The position numbers and the translations under genes were made by a program. From the IMG/VR virus record IMGVR_UViG_3300032116_000355, positions 1 through 47,059 of that record: a stretch of DNA of 47,059 bases; one strand, given 5' to 3'. This stretch comes from a virus. Positions 1 to 6,199 of the stretch are shown here, one piece after another. Numbering within the stretch: position 1 is the stretch's first letter; every line of letters begins with the position of its first letter. The notes below the pieces were generated by a model, which saw only the letters and a list, made by a program, of their open reading frames with translations, made no database searches and was not told the DNA's origin.

Positions 1-871
1 TCTTGGCGCTTTCTTCTTTACGGTTGATCCCTTGGATGTAATCCGCAGCTCGCTGAGCTTTACCGCTGGCGCTGATGATCAGTGATGGATCATTCTTTAA
101 AGCTTTCAACCATCCGGCGAGGTACGATGCCGAATTCTGCATGTCGTAATTAATACCGTTAGAGCTGAGGAGAATCTGCGCTCCGATATCTGCGACGAGC
201 TCTTCTCGTGCGTAGTTAGCATCGCCAAATCGTGCCGGCTTATCATCTTCGCTAAACCGGTCTAAGCGTGATTGGTGCCCGGTTGAATGAATCATCTCAT
301 GGCATAGAGTGTAAGCGTGACTCTCTGCATCATCGAATGCGGCCAATGGTGGCAAGGTGATCGAATCGGTTAGCGTGTTATAAAACGCGGCGCCTTGTTC
401 CTTATAGTAAATCTCCGGCTTGTTAGCGTACCCGGACACGATGGAATTTAAAGCTGGCAAGGTGTCGACCGGCTCGCGCTTGATGTCATAAATGGCCGGG
501 ATGGTAATCCCGTCGCATTGCTCAACGTTGAACACGCTATAGAATTTCATAAATGCACCCTTAGAGACCGGCTTGCCATCCTCGCCGGGCTTGATGATGC
601 GTGACCAATACACGACGGGCAGACTCTTCTCACCCTTGCGGACGTTACCGCCTAGGGCTTGCGCTTGCTTATAGGTAACCCATAGTGAGCGCTTATATTG
701 TGCGCCACATATTGCTAGCACTAGGGCATTGATACCCGAATATTCTTTATTGCTGGTTAAGCTCATTGGCATATAGCCGCTTGAATTCCATGGTTTATGC
801 CATGGCGCGATACCATTCTCCAATTGTTCAATTACTAGGGCGTTAATTCGCTCCACTAGTTCCTTGTTCAT
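1..871 (-). CDS. ArdC-like antirestriction protein (3' end cut by window edge)
   Basis: The first 290 codons are visible and the frame is still open at base 1. The N-terminal part (about residues 1-115) fits the ArdC ssDNA-binding domain: an amphipathic start, a PWHKPW motif at 23-28, YSGINAL at 44-50 and a KGEKS turn at 79-83. The second part is a zincin-type metallopeptidase domain with HEMIH at 191-195 and a downstream REELVAD (222-228) that could supply the third zinc ligand. In known family members ArdC protects incoming DNA from host restriction and binds ssDNA. ATG at 871 is chosen because AGGGGA lies 5 bases upstream. It is the most distal gene of the leftward region and has its own promoter box (944-976). 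The family call is firm; the role in this phage is inferred. Confidence 0.85.
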   Translation of the reverse strand, partial: MNKELVERINALVIEQLENGIAPWHKPWNSSGYMPMSLTSNKEYSGINALVLAICGAQYKRSLWVTYKQAQALGGNVRKGEKSLPVVYWSRIIKPGEDGKPVSKGAFMKFYSVFNVEQCDGITIPAIYDIKREPVDTLPALNSIVSGYANKPEIYYKEQGAAFYNTLTDSITLPPLAAFDDAESHAYTLCHEMIHSTGHQSRLDRFSEDDKPARFGDANYAREELVADIGAQILLSSNGINYDMQNSASYLAGWLKALKNDPSLIISASGKAQRAADYIQGINRKEESAK

Positions 872-912
872 GTTATCCCCTATCATAGGTGCGCCTTGTT
901 GCGCTAGGTAGA

Positions 913-976
913 AAATTACCGCATATGAAGATATTCACCAACACGACACGCCGCGCATATATAACGATTTGATAAC
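913..976 (-). promoter_or_regulatory. Leftward promoter with conserved upstream box, copy 1
   Basis: Read on the minus strand, a 33-base box (944-976) contains GTTATCAAATCGTTAT, a 7-base spacer and CGGCGTGTCG. Three bases later comes TTGGTG (936-941, candidate -35), then 17 bases, then TAATTT (913-918, candidate -10). The ArdC start lies 73 bases from the box edge. The same arrangement occurs before two other leftward units (1640-1672 and 2693-2726), which is the main support. The box could be an operator, an activator site or an AT-rich UP-like element. Confidence 0.6.
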
Positions 977-1059
977 AATCTCTCTCACAACAACTCCCTT
1001 ACGAAGTAAGTCAGAGACAGGGTGGGCGGGTCTCAACACAAACATTTTGGCAAGCGAAA

Positions 1060-1089
1060 CGCCCGCCCCCGGGGAAGTGGGAGCGGGCG
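1060..1089 (-). terminator. Probable leftward terminator hairpin
   Basis: CGCCCGC (1060-1066) pairs with GCGGGCG (1083-1089) around a 16-base loop that itself contains CCCCGGGG. On the minus strand the stem is followed by TTTCGCTTG, a weak T-rich tail. It sits directly after the stop of the 1099-1371 gene and would close that operon. Upstream on the plus strand, GGGCGGG (1024-1030) could form a competing longer stem. The rest of the 872-1098 gap holds the promoter box and the CAACACAAACATT motif at 1034-1046. Confidence 0.55.
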
Positions 1090-1098
1090 CTGATCTGC

Positions 1099-1371
1099 TT
1101 ACTTATCTAAATCTTCTAGATAAGCCACCGCGTCGTATATCGCGTCGGTATCTGACACCTCGGGCAATAGTCGCCATAAAGCATTTGCTATCGCTTGCGC
1201 TGATTCATACTTTGCCATTTTTCGTTTCCCCATTTCTACTTCGTAGTCCTCGCATTGAGAACATGTCCTTGAATTGTAATCCCGTTCATCATATTCATTG
1301 TCGCACCTATCGCATTTGACCCATATTGAGTCATCATAGAAGGCGGGGTCTGCCATTGGTGGATAACTCAT
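1099..1371 (-). CDS. Small zinc-ribbon protein, unknown function
   Basis: This 90-aa protein has two Cys pairs, CDRC and CSQC, about 14 residues apart, a compact zinc-ribbon arrangement (residues 20-40). The C-terminal half is a predicted helical segment ending in acidic residues. Its ATG overlaps the stop of the upstream gene at 1368 by four bases, so translation is probably coupled. The operon is headed by the 1368-1565 gene and the promoter box at 1640-1672. Such proteins are common in the early regions of actinophages, but no specific role can be assigned. Confidence 0.7.
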   Translation of the reverse strand: MSYPPMADPAFYDDSIWVKCDRCDNEYDERDYNSRTCSQCEDYEVEMGKRKMAKYESAQAIANALWRLLPEVSDTDAIYDAVAYLEDLDK

Positions 1372-1565
1372 TTCATCAACCCCTCATCTATGAAATCGCC
1401 ACATGGATATTCAATGGCTACTGGTGGAAGGTAAGTAGTCCAACGCTCACCCTCTGCGGTATTCAATCTCACTCTAAATGACCCTGTGCGATTTGGAACA
1501 ATTTCCATAATCTGACCAACAACGCCACTCTTTTGAGTTGTGTATGTCTGACCTATTTCTAACAC
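1368..1565 (-). CDS. Small beta-rich protein, conserved in actinophages, unknown function
   Basis: The 65-aa product begins with a GQTYTTQKSGVVGQI segment followed by alternating hydrophobic strands and RWTTYLP, suggesting a small beta-barrel (SH3-like) fold. Similar short proteins occur in actinophage early regions as I recall them, without known function. The start is GTG at 1565, preceded by AGGGGA, the same ribosome binding site as the other leftward operon heads. It is the first gene of a two-gene operon with the zinc-ribbon gene. Confidence 0.7.
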   Translation of the reverse strand: MLEIGQTYTTQKSGVVGQIMEIVPNRTGSFRVRLNTAEGERWTTYLPPVAIEYPCGDFIDEGLMK

Positions 1566-1607
1566 TTGCTTCCCCTATCTACCAAACCAATTTGATTTGA
1601 TGAGTTA

Positions 1608-1672
1608 ATAATAATCATGACCTCTGACAATACTCAAAACGACACGCCGTAGTTATATAACAATTTGATAAC
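1608..1672 (-). promoter_or_regulatory. Leftward promoter with conserved upstream box, copy 2
   Basis: The box at 1640-1672 (minus strand GTTATCAAATTGTTAT, 7-base spacer, CGGCGTGTCG) is followed by TTGAGT (1632-1637) as -35. A -10 candidate, TTATTA or TATTAT, lies 17-18 bases further on (1608-1614). The GTG start of the operon is 75 bases from the box edge, nearly the same geometry as copies 1 and 3. The rest of the 1566-1803 gap holds the terminator at 1764-1784 and the CAACACAAACATT motif at 1732-1744. Confidence 0.6.
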
Positions 1673-1757
1673 GAAGTTATCCACAACTCTCTTATATATA
1701 TATTCCCTTGAAAAGAATGGGGAGGGCGGGCCAACACAAACATTCGCGGCGAGCAAT

Positions 1758-1784
1758 GCGAAACCCCCGGCTCATCACCGGGGG
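1758..1784 (-). terminator. Leftward intrinsic terminator
   Basis: CCCCCGG (1764-1770) pairs with CCGGGGG (1778-1784) around a 7-base loop. On the minus strand the stem runs into TTTCGC. It lies 19 bases after the stop of the last gene of the four-gene leftward operon (1804-2615). The T tract is short, so efficiency is uncertain. Confidence 0.6.
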
Positions 1785-1803
1785 CTCGCTCTTAGTTAGG
1801 GGA

Positions 1804-1953
1804 CTAAGCCTTGACTGTCTCCAGATATCTGGAGATCTCGTAGAAAGCTCTGGCACATCTGTGGCAGAACTTCTCTGTCACTCCGATTCCATACATAAGG
1901 GCGTCTGTCCCTGAGTAGACAACCTCATCGCTTTCGCAGATTAAGCATTTCAC
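1804..1953 (-). CDS. 49-aa zinc-knuckle protein, unknown function
   Basis: A GTG start overlaps the upstream stop by four bases (GTGA). The product has CLIC at residues 3-6 and CHRC at 30-33, a four-cysteine zinc site, followed by a short basic helix ending ETVKA. It is the last gene of a four-gene leftward operon and sits just before a terminator. Its support is the frame, the start/stop coupling and the paired cysteines. Function unknown; a nucleic-acid or protein-binding role is only a guess. Confidence 0.65.
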   Translation of the reverse strand: MKCLICESDEVVYSGTDALMYGIGVTEKFCHRCARAFYEISRYLETVKA

Positions 1954-2105
1954 TTGACTGCCTCCAATGCTAGATACTCAACGCAGATGCGGATTGCATC
2001 ATCTGGTCCTGTGCAGTTGTTAATCTCTGACTCAAATCGAGCCGTGGTCTCTGAGTCGTTGCGGAACTTCTCATAAACCTTTGCCATAAATAATCTTGGA
2101 TCCAT
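1950..2105 (-). CDS. 51-aa hypothetical protein
   Basis: The product begins MDPRLFMAKVYEKF and is predicted helical and acidic, with no recognised domain. AAAGGGAA lies just before the ATG. The stop of the upstream gene is two bases away and the downstream zinc-knuckle gene overlaps its stop, so it is embedded in a tightly packed operon. This coupling is the main reason to accept it as a gene. Confidence 0.6.
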   Translation of the reverse strand: MDPRLFMAKVYEKFRNDSETTARFESEINNCTGPDDAIRICVEYLALEAVK

Positions 2106-2107
2106 CT

Positions 2108-2263
2108 TTATTCCCTTTCCCACTTGATTAAATCACATGAACGACCATCGGGTGTCTGTTGGCAATTGCCATAGACTGGATTGTAGAAGGCGTGGAGATA
2201 CATAACTCCGAGGAGTAGGAGCGCCCCGAGGAGCGCCCCTACCTTTTCGACGATGTTAAGCAC
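2108..2263 (-). CDS. 51-aa single-pass membrane protein
   Basis: The GTG start at 2263 lies inside the last codons of the upstream gene (8-base overlap). Residues 8-26 form one strongly hydrophobic segment (GALLGALLLLGVMYL), followed by a polar tail with two cysteines (NCQQ and SCDL). It is a small inner-membrane protein in the leftward, probably early, operon. Such proteins sometimes act in superinfection exclusion or host membrane control; here that is only a possibility. Confidence 0.6.
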   Translation of the reverse strand: MLNIVEKVGALLGALLLLGVMYLHAFYNPVYGNCQQTPDGRSCDLIKWERE

Positions 2264-2615
2264 TGACTGATTCCTTGTAGTTGGCTACGCGGTCGTAGTC
2301 AGCCATGAGGTTTTTAGCCATGCGGGTGAGCCACTTGGTCTTGGACTCGGTGTTGCCGTTGGTGTGGAGACCGATACGGCGCTTGATGTCTGCGACTGTG
2401 TAGAAGTAGTCGTTTCCATCGACGTAGACGAAGGAGCCGATAGCACCCTCGAGGATTTTAATACGAGCGTAGAACTCGTTGGCATTGGTGTCGGTAATCT
2501 GATTCATACCGATTGACATAGTTGCGAAGATAAGTGCCTCGGTCTTAGACCACTCGGCGCCTTCCTTCAATTCAGACCAGTTATTAACACTGGTCATATC
2601 CCACGTAAGTGGCAT
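2256..2615 (-). CDS. Hypothetical early protein, operon head
   Basis: This 119-aa, mostly helical protein includes WSKTEALIFATMSIGMNQI and a C-terminal region rich in Lys and Arg (RRIGLH, TKWLTRMAKN). I do not recognise a family with certainty. TTAGGGGATAAAA precedes the ATG and the conserved promoter box (copy 3) lies 78 bases upstream. It heads the four-gene leftward operon ending at 1804. The strong ribosome binding site and position suggest early expression. Confidence 0.7.
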   Translation of the reverse strand: MPLTWDMTSVNNWSELKEGAEWSKTEALIFATMSIGMNQITDTNANEFYARIKILEGAIGSFVYVDGNDYFYTVADIKRRIGLHTNGNTESKTKWLTRMAKNLMADYDRVANYKESVSA

Positions 2616-2661
2616 TTTTATCCCCTAACGGATAGTGCCAGCGGTGTTGCTGACAGGAGTA

Positions 2662-2726
2662 ATAAAATCATAGTTCGTAAGCGTGGTCAATGCGACACGC
2701 CGTGCGCTTCATAACAATTTGATAAC
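2662..2726 (-). promoter_or_regulatory. Leftward promoter with conserved upstream box, copy 3
   Basis: The box at 2693-2726 (minus strand GTTATCAAATTGTTAT, 8-base spacer, CGGCGTGTCG) precedes TTGACC (2685-2690), the best -35 match of the three copies. A -10 candidate TTTTAT (2662-2667) follows after 17 bases, with TATGAT nearby as an alternative. It drives the 2256-2615 operon and marks the divergence point between leftward and rightward transcription. Confidence 0.6.
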
Positions 2727-2728
2727 GA

Positions 2729-2745
2729 AACCCCCCCTAGGGGTT
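2729..2745. terminator. Small GC hairpin in the divergent intergenic region
   Basis: AACCCC (2729-2734) pairs with GGGGTT (2740-2745) around five bases. It lies between the leftward promoter box and the rightward gene at 2829, where no transcript obviously ends. It could insulate the two transcription units or be part of a regulatory site. There is no T tract, so a terminator role is weakly supported. Confidence 0.3.
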
Positions 2746-2816
2746 AAATGTCGACAATTTCAAGAAAGCCACCAGGGAACCCGAACAGGTGATGCTGAAT
2801 TTGCCGGGCAGTAGCC

Positions 2817-2828
2817 TAGAATGATCCT
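2817..2828 (+). promoter_or_regulatory. Candidate leaderless promoter
   Basis: TAGAAT (2817-2822), a TANNNT-type -10, ends six bases before the ATG at 2829, and no purine-rich ribosome binding site is visible. This is the spacing expected for a leaderless transcript, common in actinobacteria. No good -35 is seen. The same layout occurs before the gene at 19234. Confidence 0.4.
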
Positions 2829-2918
2829 ATGTGTAAGAACTGCGGAGACTGTACAGCTGAACACGGCGGTAGGACAATTGATGATGCCGTTGATGAAATT
2901 TTAGATTCGCCAGTTTAG
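2829..2918 (+). CDS. 29-aa cysteine miniprotein
   Basis: The product starts MCKNCGDCTAEHGG, giving three Cys and one His within 12 residues, a possible metal site, and continues as a short acidic helix (IDDAVDEIL). It is the first rightward gene. Support is limited to the metal-binding pattern and a -10-like hexamer at leaderless spacing. It is short enough that it may not be real. Confidence 0.45.
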   Translation: MCKNCGDCTAEHGGRTIDDAVDEILDSPV

Positions 2919-2954
2919 GCAGTAGCCGGAAGCTGCGGTAGCCATACTACCTCC

Positions 2955-3182
2955 ATGAGATACACAGTATGGCTATGGGATCAGATGGATGAAGATAGCC
3001 CAATAGGCCGGTTTGCCAAGATCTGCTACGACGACGTCAACAATGGCTGCGCTAATCCAAAGTTTTCAGCTGGTGAGTGGATCTCACATTTTGAACAAGT
3101 TCATCGCGATAACAAAGAGGAGCTTATTTCAAGGTTCTTTACAACATTCACTGTGTATAACAAGTCTAACAAGGCTGAATGA
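2955..3182 (+). CDS. YozE/SAM-like small protein
   Basis: The 75-aa product opens with YTVWLWDQMDEDSPIGRFAK followed by ICYDD. This resembles the YozE SAM-like fold, whose members begin with an aromatic-rich helix, a D-SPIG-LA type turn and an acidic segment. The family is usually 65-80 aa with no established biochemical activity. No strong ribosome binding site is visible before the ATG. The family assignment is from memory of the motif and is moderate. Confidence 0.6.
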   Translation: MRYTVWLWDQMDEDSPIGRFAKICYDDVNNGCANPKFSAGEWISHFEQVHRDNKEELISRFFTTFTVYNKSNKAE

Positions 3183-3195
3183 GAGACAATTGAAT

Positions 3196-3438
3196 ATGCC
3201 TAATAACAAACGCGGAGTTAGTGATCGGTCCGGAGATAAAAAGCGTGTTATCGATCTAGAAACATTTCGTAAGACAAAAGAAATTACCGGTAAAGGTATC
3301 ATTGTCTCAGCTAGAAAAGATTCTCCCGAACTAACTAAGCATGAAGATGAAGCTATGGCACTTGGTAACGAAGGACGTAAAGGTCCTAAGTTAATTGCCG
3401 GTCCTGGTTGGATGGGAGAAAACGATGCCAAAAAGTGA
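3196..3438 (+). CDS. 80-aa basic hypothetical protein
   Basis: The frame is open further upstream, but the ATG at 3196 fits best: it falls after the preceding gene and has GAGAG 10-15 bases before it. The product is polar and basic with no recognised domain (PNNKRGVSDRSGDKKRVIDL near the N-terminus). It overlaps the next gene by 14 bases. It is the first of a run of small, highly basic proteins reaching to 5909. Confidence 0.6.
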   Translation: MPNNKRGVSDRSGDKKRVIDLETFRKTKEITGKGIIVSARKDSPELTKHEDEAMALGNEGRKGPKLIAGPGWMGENDAKK

Positions 3439-3688
3439 AGCATGGACACGCAAAGAAGGACAGAACCCTGAAGGCGGATTGAATGCTAAAGGTCGTGCAT
3501 CGTTAAAAGCTAAGGGACAAAATATCAAGCCACCTGTTTCTAAAGAACAAGCTAAGAAGTCTCCTAAGTCTGCTGCACGTCGTAAGAGTTATTGTGCACG
3601 ATCAGCTGGACAAGCAAAGATGTTTCCTAAAGCTGCAAAAGATCCAGATAGCAGATTGAACAAAGCTCGTAGGAAGTGGGACTGCTAG
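3425..3688 (+). CDS. DUF6321-like basic phage protein
   Basis: The 87-aa product starts MPKSEAWTRKEGQNPEGGLN, followed by AKGR, with RRKSYCAR in the middle and DPDSRLNKARRKWDC at the end. These are the hallmarks I associate with DUF6321, a short basic protein widespread in aquatic phages with no known function. The ATG at 3425 follows GGGAGAAAACG. The following gene begins inside its stop codon. The family call is moderately firm. Confidence 0.7.
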   Translation: MPKSEAWTRKEGQNPEGGLNAKGRASLKAKGQNIKPPVSKEQAKKSPKSAARRKSYCARSAGQAKMFPKAAKDPDSRLNKARRKWDC

Positions 3689-3846
3689 TGCTATGTGAGC
3701 ATGTTCTTACAAATATTGGCAAAGAGATTTGTCCAGATTGTGGGAATGCTACACATGAAGTTGATTGGCAGCTTCAAGCAGAACTTTTAAAAGAATGGAA
3801 GGCAGCAAACCCAGATGCTAAGTACAACGGATGGTGGTCAATTTAA
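3688..3846 (+). CDS. 52-aa zinc-binding hypothetical protein
   Basis: A GTG start shares its first base with the preceding stop codon (TAGTG). The product carries CEHVL near the start and CPDCG at 15-19, a possible Cys/His zinc site, then a helix and a WW-containing C-terminus (KYNGWWSI). Its TAA overlaps the next ATG (TAATG). The one-base couplings on both sides argue for a real gene despite its size. Confidence 0.65.
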   Translation: MLCEHVLTNIGKEICPDCGNATHEVDWQLQAELLKEWKAANPDAKYNGWWSI

Positions 3847-4043
3847 TGTCTAAGACAATTAAAGTACAAGGTATCAAGCACACCGTTAAGAAGAACAAAA
3901 AAGGTGATGTAGTTGTTGACCACGAAGCCAAGGCAAAAGCCGGCAAGTACGATAAAATTAATTTAACAAAAAAGGGCGGCTCTAAGACTGTTAAGCAGGG
4001 TGTTAAAGCTGTACGTAAATGGCATAAGGAGAACCCACACTAA
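3846..4043 (+). CDS. 65-aa lysine-rich protein
   Basis: The product begins MSKTIKVQGIKHTVKKNKKG and is Lys-rich throughout, with VKAVRKWHKENPH at the C-terminus. The high positive charge suggests DNA or RNA binding or interaction with packaged DNA. The ATG overlaps the previous stop, and its own stop overlaps the next ATG. An upstream in-frame GTG/ATG would lie inside the previous gene and is not needed. No domain recognised. Confidence 0.65.
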   Translation: MSKTIKVQGIKHTVKKNKKGDVVVDHEAKAKAGKYDKINLTKKGGSKTVKQGVKAVRKWHKENPH

Positions 4044-4510
4044 TGGCTAAAGACAAGATCACTAAGGTGACAACTCCAAAGGCACCTAAGAACAAGACTA
4101 CTCGTGTAGACAACACTGAGTGGAAGGCGTCCTCCCCACTCTCTGGTTCAGGTCAATCTTGGTCTGAATGGGGCAAGAGCAATCCCAACCGAGAAGCAAA
4201 CGCACAGTCCCGCAAGGCCGAGTTCCAAAAAGAACCTACAACCGCAACTAAAGCTAATACTCCACAGCGTGATGAGATGGTTGCTAAGTGGAAAGCTGCA
4301 CGTCCTGTTACCGGCAAAGGTGGAGCTAAGTCTGACGCAGATAAAGAAAAGAAGCGTCAAGACATGATCTCTTGGGCTAAGTGGAATCCAAACAAGGGCA
4401 CAAATGCTAACCGCGCTATCCGCGAAGAGAAAGCAAAGAAAGCTCCTACACCTCCACGTGCACCAAAAGCTAAGAAAGCTGCCGCACCAAAGCGTGGTAA
4501 GAAGAAGTGA
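4043..4510 (+). CDS. 155-aa Lys/Ala-rich, histone-tail-like protein with internal repeat
   Basis: Two related segments are visible: SWSEWGKSNPNREANAQSRK (about residues 39-58) and ISWAKWNPNKGTNANRAIRE (about 108-127). Each is followed by a Lys/Pro-rich linker, and the protein ends in an Ala/Lys/Pro tail like histone H1 or bacterial histone-like tails. This suggests a repeated short fold with basic tails that bind nucleic acid. Function is not known; a role in DNA condensation in the capsid is a guess. Confidence 0.65.
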   Translation: MAKDKITKVTTPKAPKNKTTRVDNTEWKASSPLSGSGQSWSEWGKSNPNREANAQSRKAEFQKEPTTATKANTPQRDEMVAKWKAARPVTGKGGAKSDADKEKKRQDMISWAKWNPNKGTNANRAIREEKAKKAPTPPRAPKAKKAAAPKRGKKK

Positions 4511-4728
4511 AAGATCAAGCTTGGGGAGATAGCAAGCAGACCCGTGCAGGATTAGGTGGAGTTACACCAAAAAATTCTCTGAAGGCTCCGCGTAGCAGAG
4601 TCAATGAATTCAGATACGTGCACACTGGGCAGTTTGACGGTCCGAAACCAACCTATGGAAGATACAATGTTTCCGAACAATCAGCTGATATTGTCAACAG
4701 ACAAAAGCGCAATATGGATATGAGGTAG
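4507..4728 (+). CDS. 73-aa basic hypothetical protein
   Basis: The GTG start overlaps the preceding TGA (GTGA). The product is rich in Arg, Lys, Gly and aromatic residues (FRYVHTGQFDG, GRYNV), with no recognised domain. It is translationally coupled to the gene before it and the next ATG follows two bases after its stop. It probably belongs to the same group of small virion or early DNA-binding proteins. Confidence 0.6.
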   Translation: MKDQAWGDSKQTRAGLGGVTPKNSLKAPRSRVNEFRYVHTGQFDGPKPTYGRYNVSEQSADIVNRQKRNMDMR

Positions 4729-4730
4729 CC

Positions 4731-5909
4731 ATGCCAGCACCATTAGTACCAATAGCAATTGCCGCTGGTGGAGCTATTGCACGTGCTGTTGCAGGCGCCG
4801 CCGCTAAAGAAGTTGTTAAGAAAGCAGCACCCGTTGTTGCTAAACAAGTTGTAACTAAAGCAGCACCGAAAGCAGCTGACACTGCTGCAAAAGTACTTCC
4901 ACGTACTACTGAATTTACAGTTGGTAAATCATCTGCATGGGATGATGCGTTTAATGCAGTTAAAACTGCACCTAAGACCGCACCTAAAACTGCACCTGCA
5001 ACACCTAAAGTTGATCCATTAAAGCCAGGAACACCTGCACCTAAAATTGAACCATGGCAAAAGCCTGGTCCACAATTTCCAACTATTACTCTTCCTAAGA
5101 CTGCACCTAAGACTGCGCCAGCTCCTGCTCCTAAACCAGCACCTGCGCCAAAGCCAACAACACCTGCGCCAAAGATCACACCAAAGCCAGCGCCTGCACC
5201 AAAGCCTTACACAGCACCACGTCCATCAACTCCTGCAACAAAGCCAGGAGATCTTCCAGGTGCACCAGGTTATCCAAAGGTAGCTCCTAAGACTCCTGTT
5301 AAACCAACTCCAGCTAAGCCTGCACCTAAGACGCCAACTAAGCCTGCGCCAAAGATTGAACCAAAGACTCCACCAAAGATTGAACCTAAAACTCCTACTA
5401 AGCCAGGAACTAAACCAACTGTTCCAGGTAAAGAACCATTCTTTGATCCAAAACCAGGTATTAAGCCAGGAATTAAACCAACTACAAAACCAGAAACAAA
5501 GCCAAGCACTAAGCCAGAAACAAAGCCAGAAACAAAACCAGAAACAAAACCTTCTACAAAACCAGGTAAGAAGCCAGGAACAAAGCGTCCTATTCGAACT
5601 GCGCCTGGATTACCGGGAACAGGTAAGCCTGGCACAACTAAGCCTGGAACAGATAAGCCTAAAACAGATCGTCCTAAGAGAGATAGAACTAAGCGTGAGG
5701 CTCGTAAACCAGATATAAAGATTCCTCCAGTTCTATTTCCAGAGCTAGGTCCTGTTGATGCACCAGTTGCTCAACCAGAGCCTCAGCTACAGCCAGTTCC
5801 ATTTATCCCACCTATGCTTCCTGATGTAAAGAAGAAGACTGCCGCAGCTTTCATCCCAAAGAAAGCTCCGGAAGGTGAACCTTGGAACGCACCAAGTAGG
5901 GTGATCTAA
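4731..5909 (+). CDS. 392-aa Pro/Lys/Ala-rich low-complexity protein
   Basis: Residues 1-70 are hydrophobic and Ala-rich (VPIAIAAGGAIARAVAGAAA near the start), then basic. Residues 80-330 are low complexity: repeated TKPETKP, KPGTKP and PAPKP units that should form an extended polyproline-like rod. The C-terminal 60 residues contain normal hydrophobic sequence (PPVLFPELG). The repeats resemble a basic spacer or wall-spanning stalk. With the Ala-rich N-terminus it could be membrane-associated, or a virion protein with a disordered arm. No enzymatic domain is visible. Confidence 0.65.
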   Translation: MPAPLVPIAIAAGGAIARAVAGAAAKEVVKKAAPVVAKQVVTKAAPKAADTAAKVLPRTTEFTVGKSSAWDDAFNAVKTAPKTAPKTAPATPKVDPLKPGTPAPKIEPWQKPGPQFPTITLPKTAPKTAPAPAPKPAPAPKPTTPAPKITPKPAPAPKPYTAPRPSTPATKPGDLPGAPGYPKVAPKTPVKPTPAKPAPKTPTKPAPKIEPKTPPKIEPKTPTKPGTKPTVPGKEPFFDPKPGIKPGIKPTTKPETKPSTKPETKPETKPETKPSTKPGKKPGTKRPIRTAPGLPGTGKPGTTKPGTDKPKTDRPKRDRTKREARKPDIKIPPVLFPELGPVDAPVAQPEPQLQPVPFIPPMLPDVKKKTAAAFIPKKAPEGEPWNAPSRVI

Positions 5910-6199
5910 TGGCAGAAACAAAAAAGTTTGGTCCCTACAAAGGTTCCAAAGCGAATGGAGGTCGTCCTATCTACGTCTACAAGAAAAAGGTAGACGGTAA
6001 GTGGGTCACAACATCGAAAAATAAAGCCCGTGCCGACTATGAGGGAAAAAACGGGAAGCTTCCTCGAGACACAGATGTGGATCACAAGGATAATAATCAT
6101 AGTAACGATTCCTCAAAGAATCTCCGCGCCTTAAAGCACGGAAAGAACACCGCTAAAGAAAACAAGCGCCGTGCAGGCAAGAAGGAGAATGAAAAATGA
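5909..6199 (+). CDS. HNH endonuclease
   Basis: The 96-aa protein has a basic N-terminal half and an HNH core: DVDHKDNNHSND (56-67) followed by NLRALKHGKNTAKEN (71-85), giving the central His/Asn and the final His/Asn expected of the fold. HNH nucleases nick or cut DNA with one metal ion. In phages they are homing enzymes or packaging-associated. Its ATG overlaps the previous stop by one base, so it is integrated in the operon rather than inserted in another gene. Confidence 0.8.
   Translation: MAETKKFGPYKGSKANGGRPIYVYKKKVDGKWVTTSKNKARADYEGKNGKLPRDTDVDHKDNNHSNDSSKNLRALKHGKNTAKENKRRAGKKENEK

Noticed and set aside
4694-5635. Long minus-strand frames antisense to the Pro/Lys-rich gene
   Set aside because: They consist of Gly/Val/Ala repeats mirroring the codon repeats of the coding strand, with no start site or motif.
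5909-6199. HNH gene as part of a mobile group I intron or homing insertion
   Set aside because: The gene overlaps its neighbours by one to four bases without interrupted reading frames or flanking repeats, so no insertion into another gene is supported.
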